This document shows positions 1 through 5,625 of a DNA stretch of 6,599 bases, in pieces; position 1 is the stretch's first letter; each line of letters starts with the position of its first letter. The translations under genes were made by a program, and so were the position numbers. Source of the DNA: Puniceicoccales bacterium (GTDB lineage: Bacteria > Verrucomicrobiota > Verrucomicrobiia > Opitutales > JAIRLG01). Location: positions 1 to 6,599 of the forward strand of contig JAIRRP010000061.1 of assembly GCA_031255915.1 (NCBI GenBank). Reading direction: 5' to 3'. A model generated the notes under the pieces. It saw nothing but the letters and a program-made list of their open reading frames with translations, ran no database searches and was not told where the DNA came from.

Positions 1-612
1 ATGAACACAGGAAAATTTACCTTTCGGCGGTTCGATATTTACCTCTTCTATGGAAAAGAATTCATCGAGATGGTGTCGTAAGATGTAATTCAGTGTTTCC
101 TCTTCCGTTTCGAATGGAATGCCATCGAGAAGCGAGAGGTGGAGTGGTTTTCTCTCTCCGTTAATTTCAGGCTGGCGTCGAATGACCGCCACGAAACGTT
201 CTGTTTTTTCAAGGATAAGTCGGGCGATCTGGAAGAGCTCGTAGGTTTTGCAAGAAGCGCGTAAACTTGAGATGAGCAGATCAAATGCCTTGTCGTCTGG
301 ATAAAACGAGACATCGACTATCGGCTGAAAGGATTGCCAGTTTTTAAAAGAAGAATCGGGATTTTTCGCTTTTGGAGGGGAAAAATGCTTATCTTTTTTA
401 TTATCTCTATCGGTATGCCATTTACCCCCCCTTGGGGGAGGCGATGATCGATGCCCATTCACGGGTCTTTCCGCTGGACGGGTCTTGCGATGATAATGCT
501 GTTGTGTCCAATCGGGGCCGAAGTGAATCTTCTCAAGGCTTTGCCGAAGGTTCAGTAGCTCCTTTTGAGGATGGTCATTTTTATTCGTCTGATTTGTCGA
601 ATTATCATCCAT
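1..612 (-). CDS. Hypothetical protein, N-terminal 204 residues (runs off left edge)
   Basis: A reading frame on the minus strand is open from the ATG at 612-610 to the window edge; in-frame stops TAG and TGA lie just upstream at 666-661. The ATG at 612 is the first in frame, giving MDDNSTNQT at the N-terminus; no Shine-Dalgarno is visible. Residues 1 to about 95 are polar and rich in Lys, Arg, Pro, Asn and His, with an FGPDW segment near residue 33, and look disordered. From about residue 96 the protein looks folded: a PIVDVSFYPDDKAFDLL stretch, an ELFQIARLILEKTERFVAVI helix-strand segment (125-144), then IPFETEEET and an EPPKG turn near 195. I recall similar proteins (basic low-complexity start, then a TYELF-IARLIL core and a PPKG turn) in Opitutae genomes, but no function is known to me. 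The gene diverges from the tRNA-Leu. It is more convincing than the overlapping shorter frames because of its length and amphipathic pattern. Confidence 0.8.
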   Translation of the reverse strand, partial: MDDNSTNQTNKNDHPQKELLNLRQSLEKIHFGPDWTQQHYHRKTRPAERPVNGHRSSPPPRGGKWHTDRDNKKDKHFSPPKAKNPDSSFKNWQSFQPIVDVSFYPDDKAFDLLISSLRASCKTYELFQIARLILEKTERFVAVIRRQPEINGERKPLHLSLLDGIPFETEEETLNYILRHHLDEFFSIEEVNIEPPKGKFSCVH

Positions 613-670
613 GGCATTTTTATATTGGCTGATAATTTGTGACCATCCAGAAATTTTTTTTCACTACAAC

Positions 671-689
671 CTTTTTTGTTGCGAAAAAG
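671..689. other. Small A/T-rich hairpin between divergent genes
   Basis: Eight base pairs (671-678 with 682-689, one of them T-G) enclose a 3-base loop. It lies in the 136-bp spacer between the leftward hypothetical gene and the tRNA. It has no clear U-tract on either strand, so a terminator role is not supported. No convincing promoter for either flanking gene was seen in this spacer. Confidence 0.3.
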
Positions 690-748
690 TAGTAATCTTC
701 GTCAATGGCTCTTATGTCTGGTTCATTTCCAGGAATAAAGTGCATAAA

Positions 749-833
749 GCTCAGGTGGTGGAATCGGTAGACACGTACGCTTGAGGGGCGTATGCCGTAA
801 GGTGTAGGGGTTCGAATCCCCTCCTGAGCACCA
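749..833 (+). tRNA. tRNA-Leu (anticodon GAG)
   Basis: The acceptor stem GCTCAGG (749-755) pairs perfectly with CCTGAGC (823-829), followed by discriminator A830 and an encoded CCA (831-833). The anticodon stem TACGC (776-780) pairs with GCGTA (788-792) around the loop TTGAGGG, placing anticodon GAG at 783-785, which reads the leucine codons CUC and CUU. The T arm is AGGGG-TTCGAAT-CCCCT. A long variable arm (about 793-805) marks it as class II, as expected for leucine tRNAs, and the D loop has the usual GG. All arms are intact. No duplicated 3' end of the tRNA was seen in the window, so nothing suggests that it is an occupied attachment site here. Confidence 0.97.
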
Positions 834-1200
834 GCTATTGGGTGCTGTTTTCACAGAGGACTGCCGTCTCCGTTTGGTCAGGCGGCAAACCGAATGATCC
901 CAAGACCAAGCATCCACAAGATACAGACCCACTAAATGGGAACACGACTCTGTTTTTCGGTGCCTTGTTGCCGGCTGCCGCCTTTGCGGCAAGGAAAAAT
1001 AAAAGCTCCCGCTTTGTATTTTTCCTTACCGCGGCCCGCATAGCGGGCAGGAGCCCGAAGGGCTCAAAGGCGGCGGCCTTACCGAAATGATTCATAGTGG
1101 GAAATGCCATTTAGATAGCCTATAGTGAGCTCGTGACTTATTTATCGGCGATGATTCCCTACCTCCTTGACTCTTAGTGAGCTTCTCATATCCTGATCCC
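834..1200. other. Gene-free gap between tRNA-Leu and nuoG
   Basis: This 367-bp gap holds the palindromic repeat copy 1 (973-1078). The rest is unassigned. An 11-base match (881-891, GGCGGCAAACC) to the right end of repeat copy 2 may be a relic of another insertion. The frames on both strands across 835-1110 come from the G+C-rich palindrome and are not credible genes. No convincing promoter or ribosome binding site for nuoG was found; a TATAGT at 1121-1126 lacks a -35 box at the right distance. Confidence 0.6.
973..1078 (+). repeat. Cloverleaf palindromic repeat, copy 1
   Basis: A closing stem (973-986 with 1065-1078, one wobble pair) encloses three arms. The long arm, about 986-1032, ends in AAAGC-TCCC-GCTTT. 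The second arm is GCCCGC-ATA-GCGGGC at 1034-1048. The third is GAGCCC-GAA-GGGCTC at 1051-1065. Together they form a four-way junction like a tRNA cloverleaf but unrelated to tRNA in sequence. Copy 2 at 2879-2987 shares the closing stem core and both short hairpins in the same orientation, while its long arm matches this one better as the reverse complement. The element follows a tRNA gene and has no T-tract, so a simple terminator role is unlikely. Confidence 0.85.
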
Positions 1201-2811
1201 ATGGATTATGGAGGGCATGGGGTCCAGAAAACTGTCATCATCGATGGCAAAGCATATCCATTTGAAGAGGAAAGAAGCGTTTTAGAGCTTTGTTTGCGAA
1301 ATGACATCGCTATTCCTCACCTTTGTAATCGCGAAGGCCTTAGCGTTGAAGCGACATGTGGGCTTTGTTTCATCGAGCAGAAGGTCCAGGAAAAGTGGGT
1401 CCCCGTCCTTTCCTGCGTCCTTAAACCTATAGTGGGTATGAAGGTCAGAACTCAATCGGAAGCCATCGATTCCGTTCGCCGTCTCAGCGCCATGAATTTA
1501 CTTCGGATTCACCGTGTTCACTGCGAGTGCTGTCGGGAATTGGGCAAATGTTTTTTGCAAAAAATTTACAATCAGGTCCCTTGTGGCCTCACGATGGAGC
1601 TAGCTCAGGAAAAAGATTTAGGGTCTAAAGTAGCGCCTTTAGGGAAAAGTACCCTAGGTATCGACCGTCAGAAGTGCGTCGGTTGTGGTCTATGTGTGCG
1701 TTATGTCCAAGAGGTTTTTGGGGAGGATTGGTTGACCATTGAGACACTCCCTCATGGATTTCGTCGCATTGATGTTTATCCGGATGTCTGCATTCCGCCG
1801 GAGAAAAATACTCCATTGATTGAGCTTTGTCCTGTCCATGCTCTGTCCGATAGCCGACAACGTCTCATAAAGGTTTACGATAGCTATAAAATAGATCACG
1901 GGGTGACGGTGACTTCAGAATATGTGCCGAAAAATGATCTATGGCATCAGCGTCATCAATTCATTACGAGCCGTGTAAAGCGTGATGATACACCCCTTGA
2001 ACTTCGAGAAATGGAAGCTCGAAAAGAATTAACGGAACAGGAATTCAAAAATAAGGGAAGGCTTCTCTATCCCTTCGTTCATGGACAGCCGGTCGACGTA
2101 CAGTCGTCACTTCTTCAGGTCTTTTCAATTTTGTCCACTTCGCAACAGCTTGGCATCATTCTCTCTGGAGATCTATGTCTCGAAGATATTTTACTCTTGA
2201 GTCGCTGGTGCGGTTATCGAAAACCGGCAAAGATTTTTCTCCTGGATAATACTTCTTCAAGAGAGAAGCGTTATCCGCCTTCGCGCATCATGAGCCATCG
2301 AGTTTTCTCTGACTTAGGCCTAGGCGATGTCAGCTCTGGAGTAGAAGGTCTTTCGGAGCTCAATCGCGATGTGGAAACTCAGAAGATAGATGCTCTGTGG
2401 ATATTCAATGATGTGCTCTGCAGAGGACTTAAAAAGGAAGTGCTCTGTGGTGTCCCAAGTATTTACATGGGTTCTGATGGCAATCCTACCAATGATCTCT
2501 GCGATTTTGTATTGCCGACATCTTCCTTTTGCGAAAGGGCAGGGTGGATTGTCGATGAAGAGGATGTTCTTTGCCATTTCCTTCCGGATCAAGGAGCTTT
2601 GGAAGGTGTTTATGAAGAGTGGAAATGGATGGCGATGATGATCAACATTTACTGCGATTATGAAGGGGATGAGCAGAAGTACATGACGCGGGCGTCGCTG
2701 TGGAGCGAGTTGCAAATTCACTATCCAGCTTTGAGGGATGTTGTTTACGACGCTTTACCGCATGAAGGTATTTCCATTAGGATGAGTACAGGTGCCATTT
2801 CATTGAATTGA
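1201..2811 (+). CDS. nuoG: NuoG-like NADH-quinone oxidoreductase subunit G, shortened and divergent
   Basis: This is a peripheral-arm iron-sulfur subunit of respiratory complex I, carrying electrons from NADH towards quinone on the cytoplasmic side. With the ATG at 1201 it has 536 residues. A ferredoxin-like [2Fe-2S] domain has Cys42, Cys53, Cys56 and Cys72. The His-Cys3 [4Fe-4S] site is His104, Cys108, Cys111 and Cys117 (HxxxCxxCxxxxxC). A second [4Fe-4S] site is Cys159, Cys162, Cys165 and Cys210 (CVGCGLC, then CPVHAL). The cysteine set of the extra N7 cluster of E. coli NuoG is absent. The remaining 320 residues are a short, weakly recognisable molybdopterin-oxidoreductase-like part; VLPTSSFCERAGWIVDEE (437-454) resembles the family's VLP...FxE..G motif. 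E. coli NuoG is about 900 residues. An in-frame GTG at 1177 would add 8 residues; neither start has a clear ribosome binding site, and ATG gives the more usual N-terminus. No other nuo gene adjoins it, so the complex is presumably encoded elsewhere. Confidence 0.85.
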   Translation: MDYGGHGVQKTVIIDGKAYPFEEERSVLELCLRNDIAIPHLCNREGLSVEATCGLCFIEQKVQEKWVPVLSCVLKPIVGMKVRTQSEAIDSVRRLSAMNLLRIHRVHCECCRELGKCFLQKIYNQVPCGLTMELAQEKDLGSKVAPLGKSTLGIDRQKCVGCGLCVRYVQEVFGEDWLTIETLPHGFRRIDVYPDVCIPPEKNTPLIELCPVHALSDSRQRLIKVYDSYKIDHGVTVTSEYVPKNDLWHQRHQFITSRVKRDDTPLELREMEARKELTEQEFKNKGRLLYPFVHGQPVDVQSSLLQVFSILSTSQQLGIILSGDLCLEDILLLSRWCGYRKPAKIFLLDNTSSREKRYPPSRIMSHRVFSDLGLGDVSSGVEGLSELNRDVETQKIDALWIFNDVLCRGLKKEVLCGVPSIYMGSDGNPTNDLCDFVLPTSSFCERAGWIVDEEDVLCHFLPDQGALEGVYEEWKWMAMMINIYCDYEGDEQKYMTRASLWSELQIHYPALRDVVYDALPHEGISIRMSTGAISLN

Positions 2812-2878
2812 AAACATCGGAAGAATGTGAACGGTGGGTTGTGGCCTGTAAAAATCAATGAAGGGGTTCGGTGTGTTC

Positions 2879-2987
2879 GGTTTGCCGCCTTTGCGGTAAG
2901 AGAAAAATGCAAAGCGGGAGCTTTCATTTTTCCTCACCGCAGCCCGCGTAGCGGGCCAGAGCCCGAAGGGCTCAAAGGCGGCAAACC
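2879..2987 (+). repeat. Cloverleaf palindromic repeat, copy 2
   Basis: A perfect 15-bp closing stem (2879-2893 with 2973-2987, GGTTTGCCGCCTTTG and its complement) surrounds three arms. The long arm, about 2893-2940, pairs GCGGTAAGAGAAAAATG with CATTTTTCCTCACCGC (one bulged A, one mismatch) and is capped by AAAGC-GGGA-GCTTT at 2911-2924. The short hairpins are GCCCGC-GTA-GCGGGC (2942-2956) and GAGCCC-GAA-GGGCTC (2959-2973). It begins 67 bp after the nuoG stop. The layout is the same as copy 1, but the cap loop reads GGGA instead of TCCC because the long arm is reversed. There is no T-tract and no protein-coding evidence. Confidence 0.88.
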
Positions 2988-3143
2988 CGCCAGGAATGAG
3001 TCGACGGTATTGGGTTATGGCCACTTAATATACTTTAGATGTCAGTCTGATTAACCTCATGAATGAAGGCCCTCTTAGCTGTGTCTTTCGGCGTAATGGC
3101 GGTAAATTCCAGGTATAGGAGAAAACAGCGGGCAAGGACTCTA

Positions 3144-3286
3144 GAGGGTGTCGTTAAATAAAAGATTGATAAAGGAAAAAAGCGAGGAAGAAAGAGGGAA
3201 TGGGAAAAGGACACATAGGAGACTTGTTTCTGTATTCCACATCCGCTCTATCTCTCTTTTTGTTGCCTGATTTTGACGGCACCCTC
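3144..3286. mobile_element. MITE-like element with terminal inverted repeats and TA flanks
   Basis: The left end GAGGGTGTCGTTAAA (3144-3158) and the complement of the right end, GAGGGTGCCGTCAAA (3272-3286), match at 13 of 15 positions; both differences are transitions. The element is flanked on both sides by TA (3142-3143 and 3287-3288), consistent with a 2-bp target duplication. It is 143 bp long with no coding capacity and a purine-rich left interior, as expected for a non-autonomous miniature element. TA flanks fit mobilisation by an IS630/Tc1-mariner-type transposase, though some IS5-family elements have similar ends (a 4-bp CTAG/CTAA reading is also possible). The partner transposase is not in the window. 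Confidence 0.7.
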
Positions 3287-3301
3287 TAAGTATCTTACTC
3301 T
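3273..3301 (+). promoter_or_regulatory. Possible sigma-70-type promoter for tal
   Basis: TTGACG at 3273-3278 (5 of 6 to the consensus -35) is followed after 17 bp by TACTCT at 3296-3301, which keeps only the T-A and final T of a -10 box. Transcription would start near 3308, about 70 nt before the tal ATG. The -35 hexamer lies inside the right terminal repeat of the MITE-like element. The -10 box is weak, so this is tentative. Confidence 0.25.
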
Positions 3302-3378
3302 CGAGCTTGGGAACGAATATTTAAGTCGCGATGAGGTTTGGCTTGCTACGCCGAAACGGAAGCATAGAAAATGCGAAG

Positions 3379-4308
3379 ATGTCGTCATCACTTGAGCAAT
3401 TGAGACAATGGAGTGTGGTCGTCGCCGATACGGGTGATTTTGAACAGATTCAGCAATTTCATCCGCAGGATGCCACTACGAATCCCACGCTGATTCTAAA
3501 AGCTTCTCAGCAGGAGACATATCGAGAATTTTGTCGATCGGTGACACGAGAGGCGCAAAACATAAGAGAAGCGGTACAACAATTATTGGTTCATTTTGGC
3601 TTGGAAATTCTAAAACTGATTCCGGGACGGGTTTCCATCGAAGTAGATGCTCGGCTCTCATTTGATGTCCAGGGCACGGTGAATTATGCAAAACAATTGA
3701 TAACAGGTTTTTCCCATCATGGGATCAATCGGGAGAGAATTCTGATCAAAATTGCAGCCACATGGGAAGGAATTCAGGCCGCACAACAACTCGAAAAAGA
3801 AGGGATTCACACGAACCTCACACTTATCTTTTCGCTTATCCAAGCGGCCGCCTGTGCCGAGGCGAATGTCCAGTTAATTTCTCCCTTTATTGGTCGGATT
3901 TTGGATTGGCATCAGCGACATTCTGGTGTCGCTTATGACAGCGAATCCGATCCGGGGGTTTTGTCAGTACGTCGTATTTTCAATTACTACAAGAGGTACG
4001 GATATAAAACGCGGATTATGGGCGCCAGCTTTCGCAACACAGGGGAGATTTTGGCATTGGCAGGCTGTGATTTATTGACGATTAGTCCTAAATTTTTGGC
4101 GGAATTGCAGGGAAGTCATGCTAAAATAATTCGAAAATTATATGATGATGGGGATCCGATGGATACTCCGGATAAGTTGAAGTGGGAGGCATCGACTTTT
4201 CGGTTACAAGTGGGCAATGACGCGATGGCATGCGAAAAATTGCATGAGGGTATTCGGCAATTTTGCTGCGATACGGAGGCTTTGGAGAAACTAATTCAAG
4301 AAGGGTGA
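3379..4308 (+). CDS. tal: Transaldolase (TalB type)
   Basis: A cytoplasmic enzyme of the non-oxidative pentose phosphate pathway that moves a dihydroxyacetone unit from sedoheptulose 7-phosphate to glyceraldehyde 3-phosphate. The 309-residue product aligns along its whole length with E. coli TalB (317 residues), with about 8 fewer residues around 55-70. Catalytic residues by TalB alignment are Asp17 (VVADTGD), Glu88 (IEVDARLS), the Schiff-base Lys124 (ILIKIAATW), then the NLTLIFS segment (146-152), SPFIGRILDW (168-177) and MGASFRN (214-220). The ATG at 3379 is chosen because it puts Asp17 at exactly the TalB position; an upstream in-frame ATG at 3331 would add 16 unmatched residues (MRFGLLRRNG...). 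Ribosome binding is weak: GGAAG lies about 16 nt upstream and GAAG directly abuts the ATG. It stands alone, with a gene-free gap on either side, so it is probably monocistronic. No frameshift or lost catalytic residue is seen. Confidence 0.96.
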   Translation: MSSSLEQLRQWSVVVADTGDFEQIQQFHPQDATTNPTLILKASQQETYREFCRSVTREAQNIREAVQQLLVHFGLEILKLIPGRVSIEVDARLSFDVQGTVNYAKQLITGFSHHGINRERILIKIAATWEGIQAAQQLEKEGIHTNLTLIFSLIQAAACAEANVQLISPFIGRILDWHQRHSGVAYDSESDPGVLSVRRIFNYYKRYGYKTRIMGASFRNTGEILALAGCDLLTISPKFLAELQGSHAKIIRKLYDDGDPMDTPDKLKWEASTFRLQVGNDAMACEKLHEGIRQFCCDTEALEKLIQEG

Positions 4309-4316
4309 GAATTTCC

Positions 4317-4381
4317 TTTTTTCCTACCGAGACCTGTGCGATGGAGGAACCCGAAGAGCTCGAGCTTGGAGGTAGCAAGCC
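4317..4381 (+). repeat. Decayed right half of the palindromic repeat
   Basis: TTTTTCCTACCG (4318-4329) matches the end of the long arm of copy 1 with one base missing. AGGAACCCGAAGAGCTC (4344-4360) matches AGGAGCCCGAAGGGCTC of copy 1 at 15 of 17 positions. The two substitutions weaken the third hairpin and the second hairpin is barely recognisable, so the structure is no longer intact. The left half is missing; the fragment starts 8 bp after the tal stop codon. It is best read as a relic of the same family. Confidence 0.5.
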
Positions 4382-4490
4382 CATTGGTCAGTGAGAGGAT
4401 GATACACTCGATCGGTATCGGGGCTAAGTTGAAATAGATAGGAACTTCGAGGGGCAGTAGGGATGCTTCGGAGTAGTTCGTCGGGCCTGT

Positions 4491-4566
4491 TGTCTTTGGA
4501 TTCCAAAGGAATCGCCCACGAAGTGGGCCTCAAGAAGCAAATAAAAATTTGCTTCTTGCAAAGGCA
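4491..4566 (-). repeat. Cloverleaf palindromic repeat, divergent copy on the minus strand
   Basis: Read on the minus strand the order is: closing strand TGCCTTTG; a perfect 12-bp long arm (4531-4542 with 4547-4558); GCCCAC-TTC-GTGGGC (4514-4528); GATTCC-TTT-GGAATC (4499-4513); and closing strand CAAAGACA. The closing stem is 4491-4498 with 4559-4566, one pair being G-T. This is the same order and the same 6-bp stem and 3-nt loop sizes as copies 1 and 2, but with different bases: G-C changed to A-T in one stem and two pairs changed together in the other. The long arm is shorter and unrelated in sequence. It ends 42 bp before nrnA and lacks a T-tract. Confidence 0.7.
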
Positions 4567-4596
4567 GTGAAAGGGATGGAATAGGAAAAAACATTT

Positions 4597-4600
4597 GGAG
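4597..4600 (+). promoter_or_regulatory. Ribosome binding site of nrnA
   Basis: GGAG at 4597-4600 lies 8 nt before the ATG at 4609, good Shine-Dalgarno spacing. It decides for this start over the in-frame ATG at 4618. It is the clearest ribosome binding site in the window. Confidence 0.7.
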
Positions 4601-4608
4601 AATTTGGA

Positions 4609-5625
4609 ATGAGTGAGATGAAGGAATGTGATCATTTTGAAGGAGCGGACAGATTTTTTGCTGTTTGTCGACAGTTGAAAGGAAAAAAAGTCGGAGTTAT
4701 CGGCCATACCCAGATCGATGGCGATGCGGTCGGGGCACAGGTGGCGCTTTTCGAAATTTTGAAAAATGAAGGTTGTGAGGCCTTTCTCATGGAGACGGAG
4801 CCGGGAATTCCGGATCACCTGAGACCTCTTTATGGGAAGTATAAGACTTATCAGCCGCACCAGGTGTCAGTGGACGAATGGTGTGTCGTGGATTGCAGTC
4901 AGCCTTCAAGAGTGGGGGATTTTTTTGAGGCCATTCGGCCATTTTTACTGATCGATCACCACATCTCGGGCTCTCCCTTTGCCGTTCATAATTTTATTCA
5001 TCCTCAGGCTGCGGCGGCCTGCGAGATCTTGGCCGATTACCTCTATCAGGCCAAATATCCTATTTCGGTCGTCATGGCCAATGCACTCTACGCCGGTCTC
5101 ATTATGGATACCGGAAATTACTGTTATAGCTCCACCAGAGCTGCAACATTGCACTTGGGGGCCTATCTCGTTGACCGAGGCATTCAGCCTCACGTGATCG
5201 CTTCTTTGGTATACAATAACGAACCGCGTAAGAAATTTCTTCTGTTGGAGCATTTTTTCCACTCATGGAAATTTTATGCGGATGGGAAAATTTGTTTTGG
5301 ATTTCTCCATGATGAAGATTATGAAGCGACCGGTACCGATATGGTCGATGTCGAGGGCTTCGTCAATTATCCTCGATCCATACATGGAGTTCGCATCGCC
5401 GGTCTGGTACAAAAATTGGCAGGACTGATTAAGGTCAGTTTGCGATCGAATGAGCCGGCATTGCGTCTGGATCAAGTGGCACAACGGTTTCAAGGTGGCG
5501 GGCATATTTGCGCTGTGGCCTTTAAGACCACCGGTACAATCGAGAGTTTTTGGGATGATCTGATAAATGCCTTGCAAGAACGCCTGAAAGTGGTTGAAGA
5601 AGGCGTCTTGCCTTATGAGAGCTAG
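4609..5625 (+). CDS. nrnA: DHH-family phosphoesterase, NrnA-like oligoribonuclease / pAp phosphatase
   Basis: A cytoplasmic metal-dependent phosphoesterase of the DHH/DHHA1 family; NrnA enzymes degrade 2-5 nt RNA fragments and dephosphorylate 3'-phosphoadenosine 5'-phosphate. The 338-residue length is near the family norm. Metal-binding motifs in order are His33, Asp37 and Asp39 (GHTQIDGDA), Asp95 (VVDC), Asp116-His117-His118 (LIDHHIS) and Asp167 (GLIMDTGNY). The C-terminal DHHA1 domain has VSLRSN (276-281) and GGGH (296-299). The usual AAG after GGGH is replaced here by AVAF, a mild deviation at the substrate site. It is the first visible gene of a tight operon and overlaps truB by 11 nt. 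In many bacteria this gene follows rbfA or infB, but here a gap with repeats precedes it. NrnA is the best fit among DHH proteins; substrate preference is inferred. Confidence 0.9.
   Translation: MSEMKECDHFEGADRFFAVCRQLKGKKVGVIGHTQIDGDAVGAQVALFEILKNEGCEAFLMETEPGIPDHLRPLYGKYKTYQPHQVSVDEWCVVDCSQPSRVGDFFEAIRPFLLIDHHISGSPFAVHNFIHPQAAAACEILADYLYQAKYPISVVMANALYAGLIMDTGNYCYSSTRAATLHLGAYLVDRGIQPHVIASLVYNNEPRKKFLLLEHFFHSWKFYADGKICFGFLHDEDYEATGTDMVDVEGFVNYPRSIHGVRIAGLVQKLAGLIKVSLRSNEPALRLDQVAQRFQGGGHICAVAFKTTGTIESFWDDLINALQERLKVVEEGVLPYES

Larger units (their letters stand above)
2812..3378. other. Gene-free gap between nuoG and tal
   Basis: This 567-bp gap holds palindromic repeat copy 2 (2879-2987) and a MITE-like element (3144-3286). 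Positions 2988-3143 show no gene or recognisable site; a 19-codon frame starting at 3059 lacks any support. The frames across 2745-3054 on both strands come from the repeat. The 3331-3378 stretch is open in frame with tal but is better read as mRNA leader. Confidence 0.6.
4309..4608. other. Gene-free gap between tal and nrnA
   Basis: This 300-bp gap holds a decayed half copy of the palindromic repeat (4317-4381) and a divergent cloverleaf copy on the other strand (4491-4566). The 110 bp between them (4382-4490) shows nothing I can name. A long minus-strand frame over 4324-4860 crosses into nrnA and reads as a shadow. No promoter for the nrnA operon was convincing. Confidence 0.55.

Noticed and set aside
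372..632. Plus-strand frame of 86 codons
   Set aside because: It is the complement of the leftward hypothetical gene, which has a longer open frame and more protein-like composition.
835..1110. Reading frames on both strands across repeat copy 1
   Set aside because: They follow the G+C-rich palindrome, lack ribosome binding sites, and resemble the frames over copy 2 only because the DNA repeat is shared.
1121..1126. TATAGT as the -10 box of a nuoG promoter
   Set aside because: No acceptable -35 box at 16-18 bp; the best candidate is 24 bp away.
973..2987. CRISPR or tandem repeat array
   Set aside because: The copies are single, dispersed and palindromic, with genes rather than uniform spacers between them.
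2800..3054. Reading frames on both strands across repeat copy 2
   Set aside because: Same cause as for copy 1; the shared peptide pattern is a by-product of the inverted long arm.
3331..3378. N-terminal extension of transaldolase
   Set aside because: The 16 extra residues have no match in TalB, whereas the ATG at 3379 aligns the catalytic Asp17 exactly.
4531..4558. 12-bp perfect hairpin as an intrinsic terminator for tal
   Set aside because: No T-tract follows on either strand, and it fits as the long arm of a cloverleaf element.
4324..4860. Minus-strand frame of 178 codons
   Set aside because: It overlaps the start of nrnA, whose motifs are unambiguous, and shows no domain.
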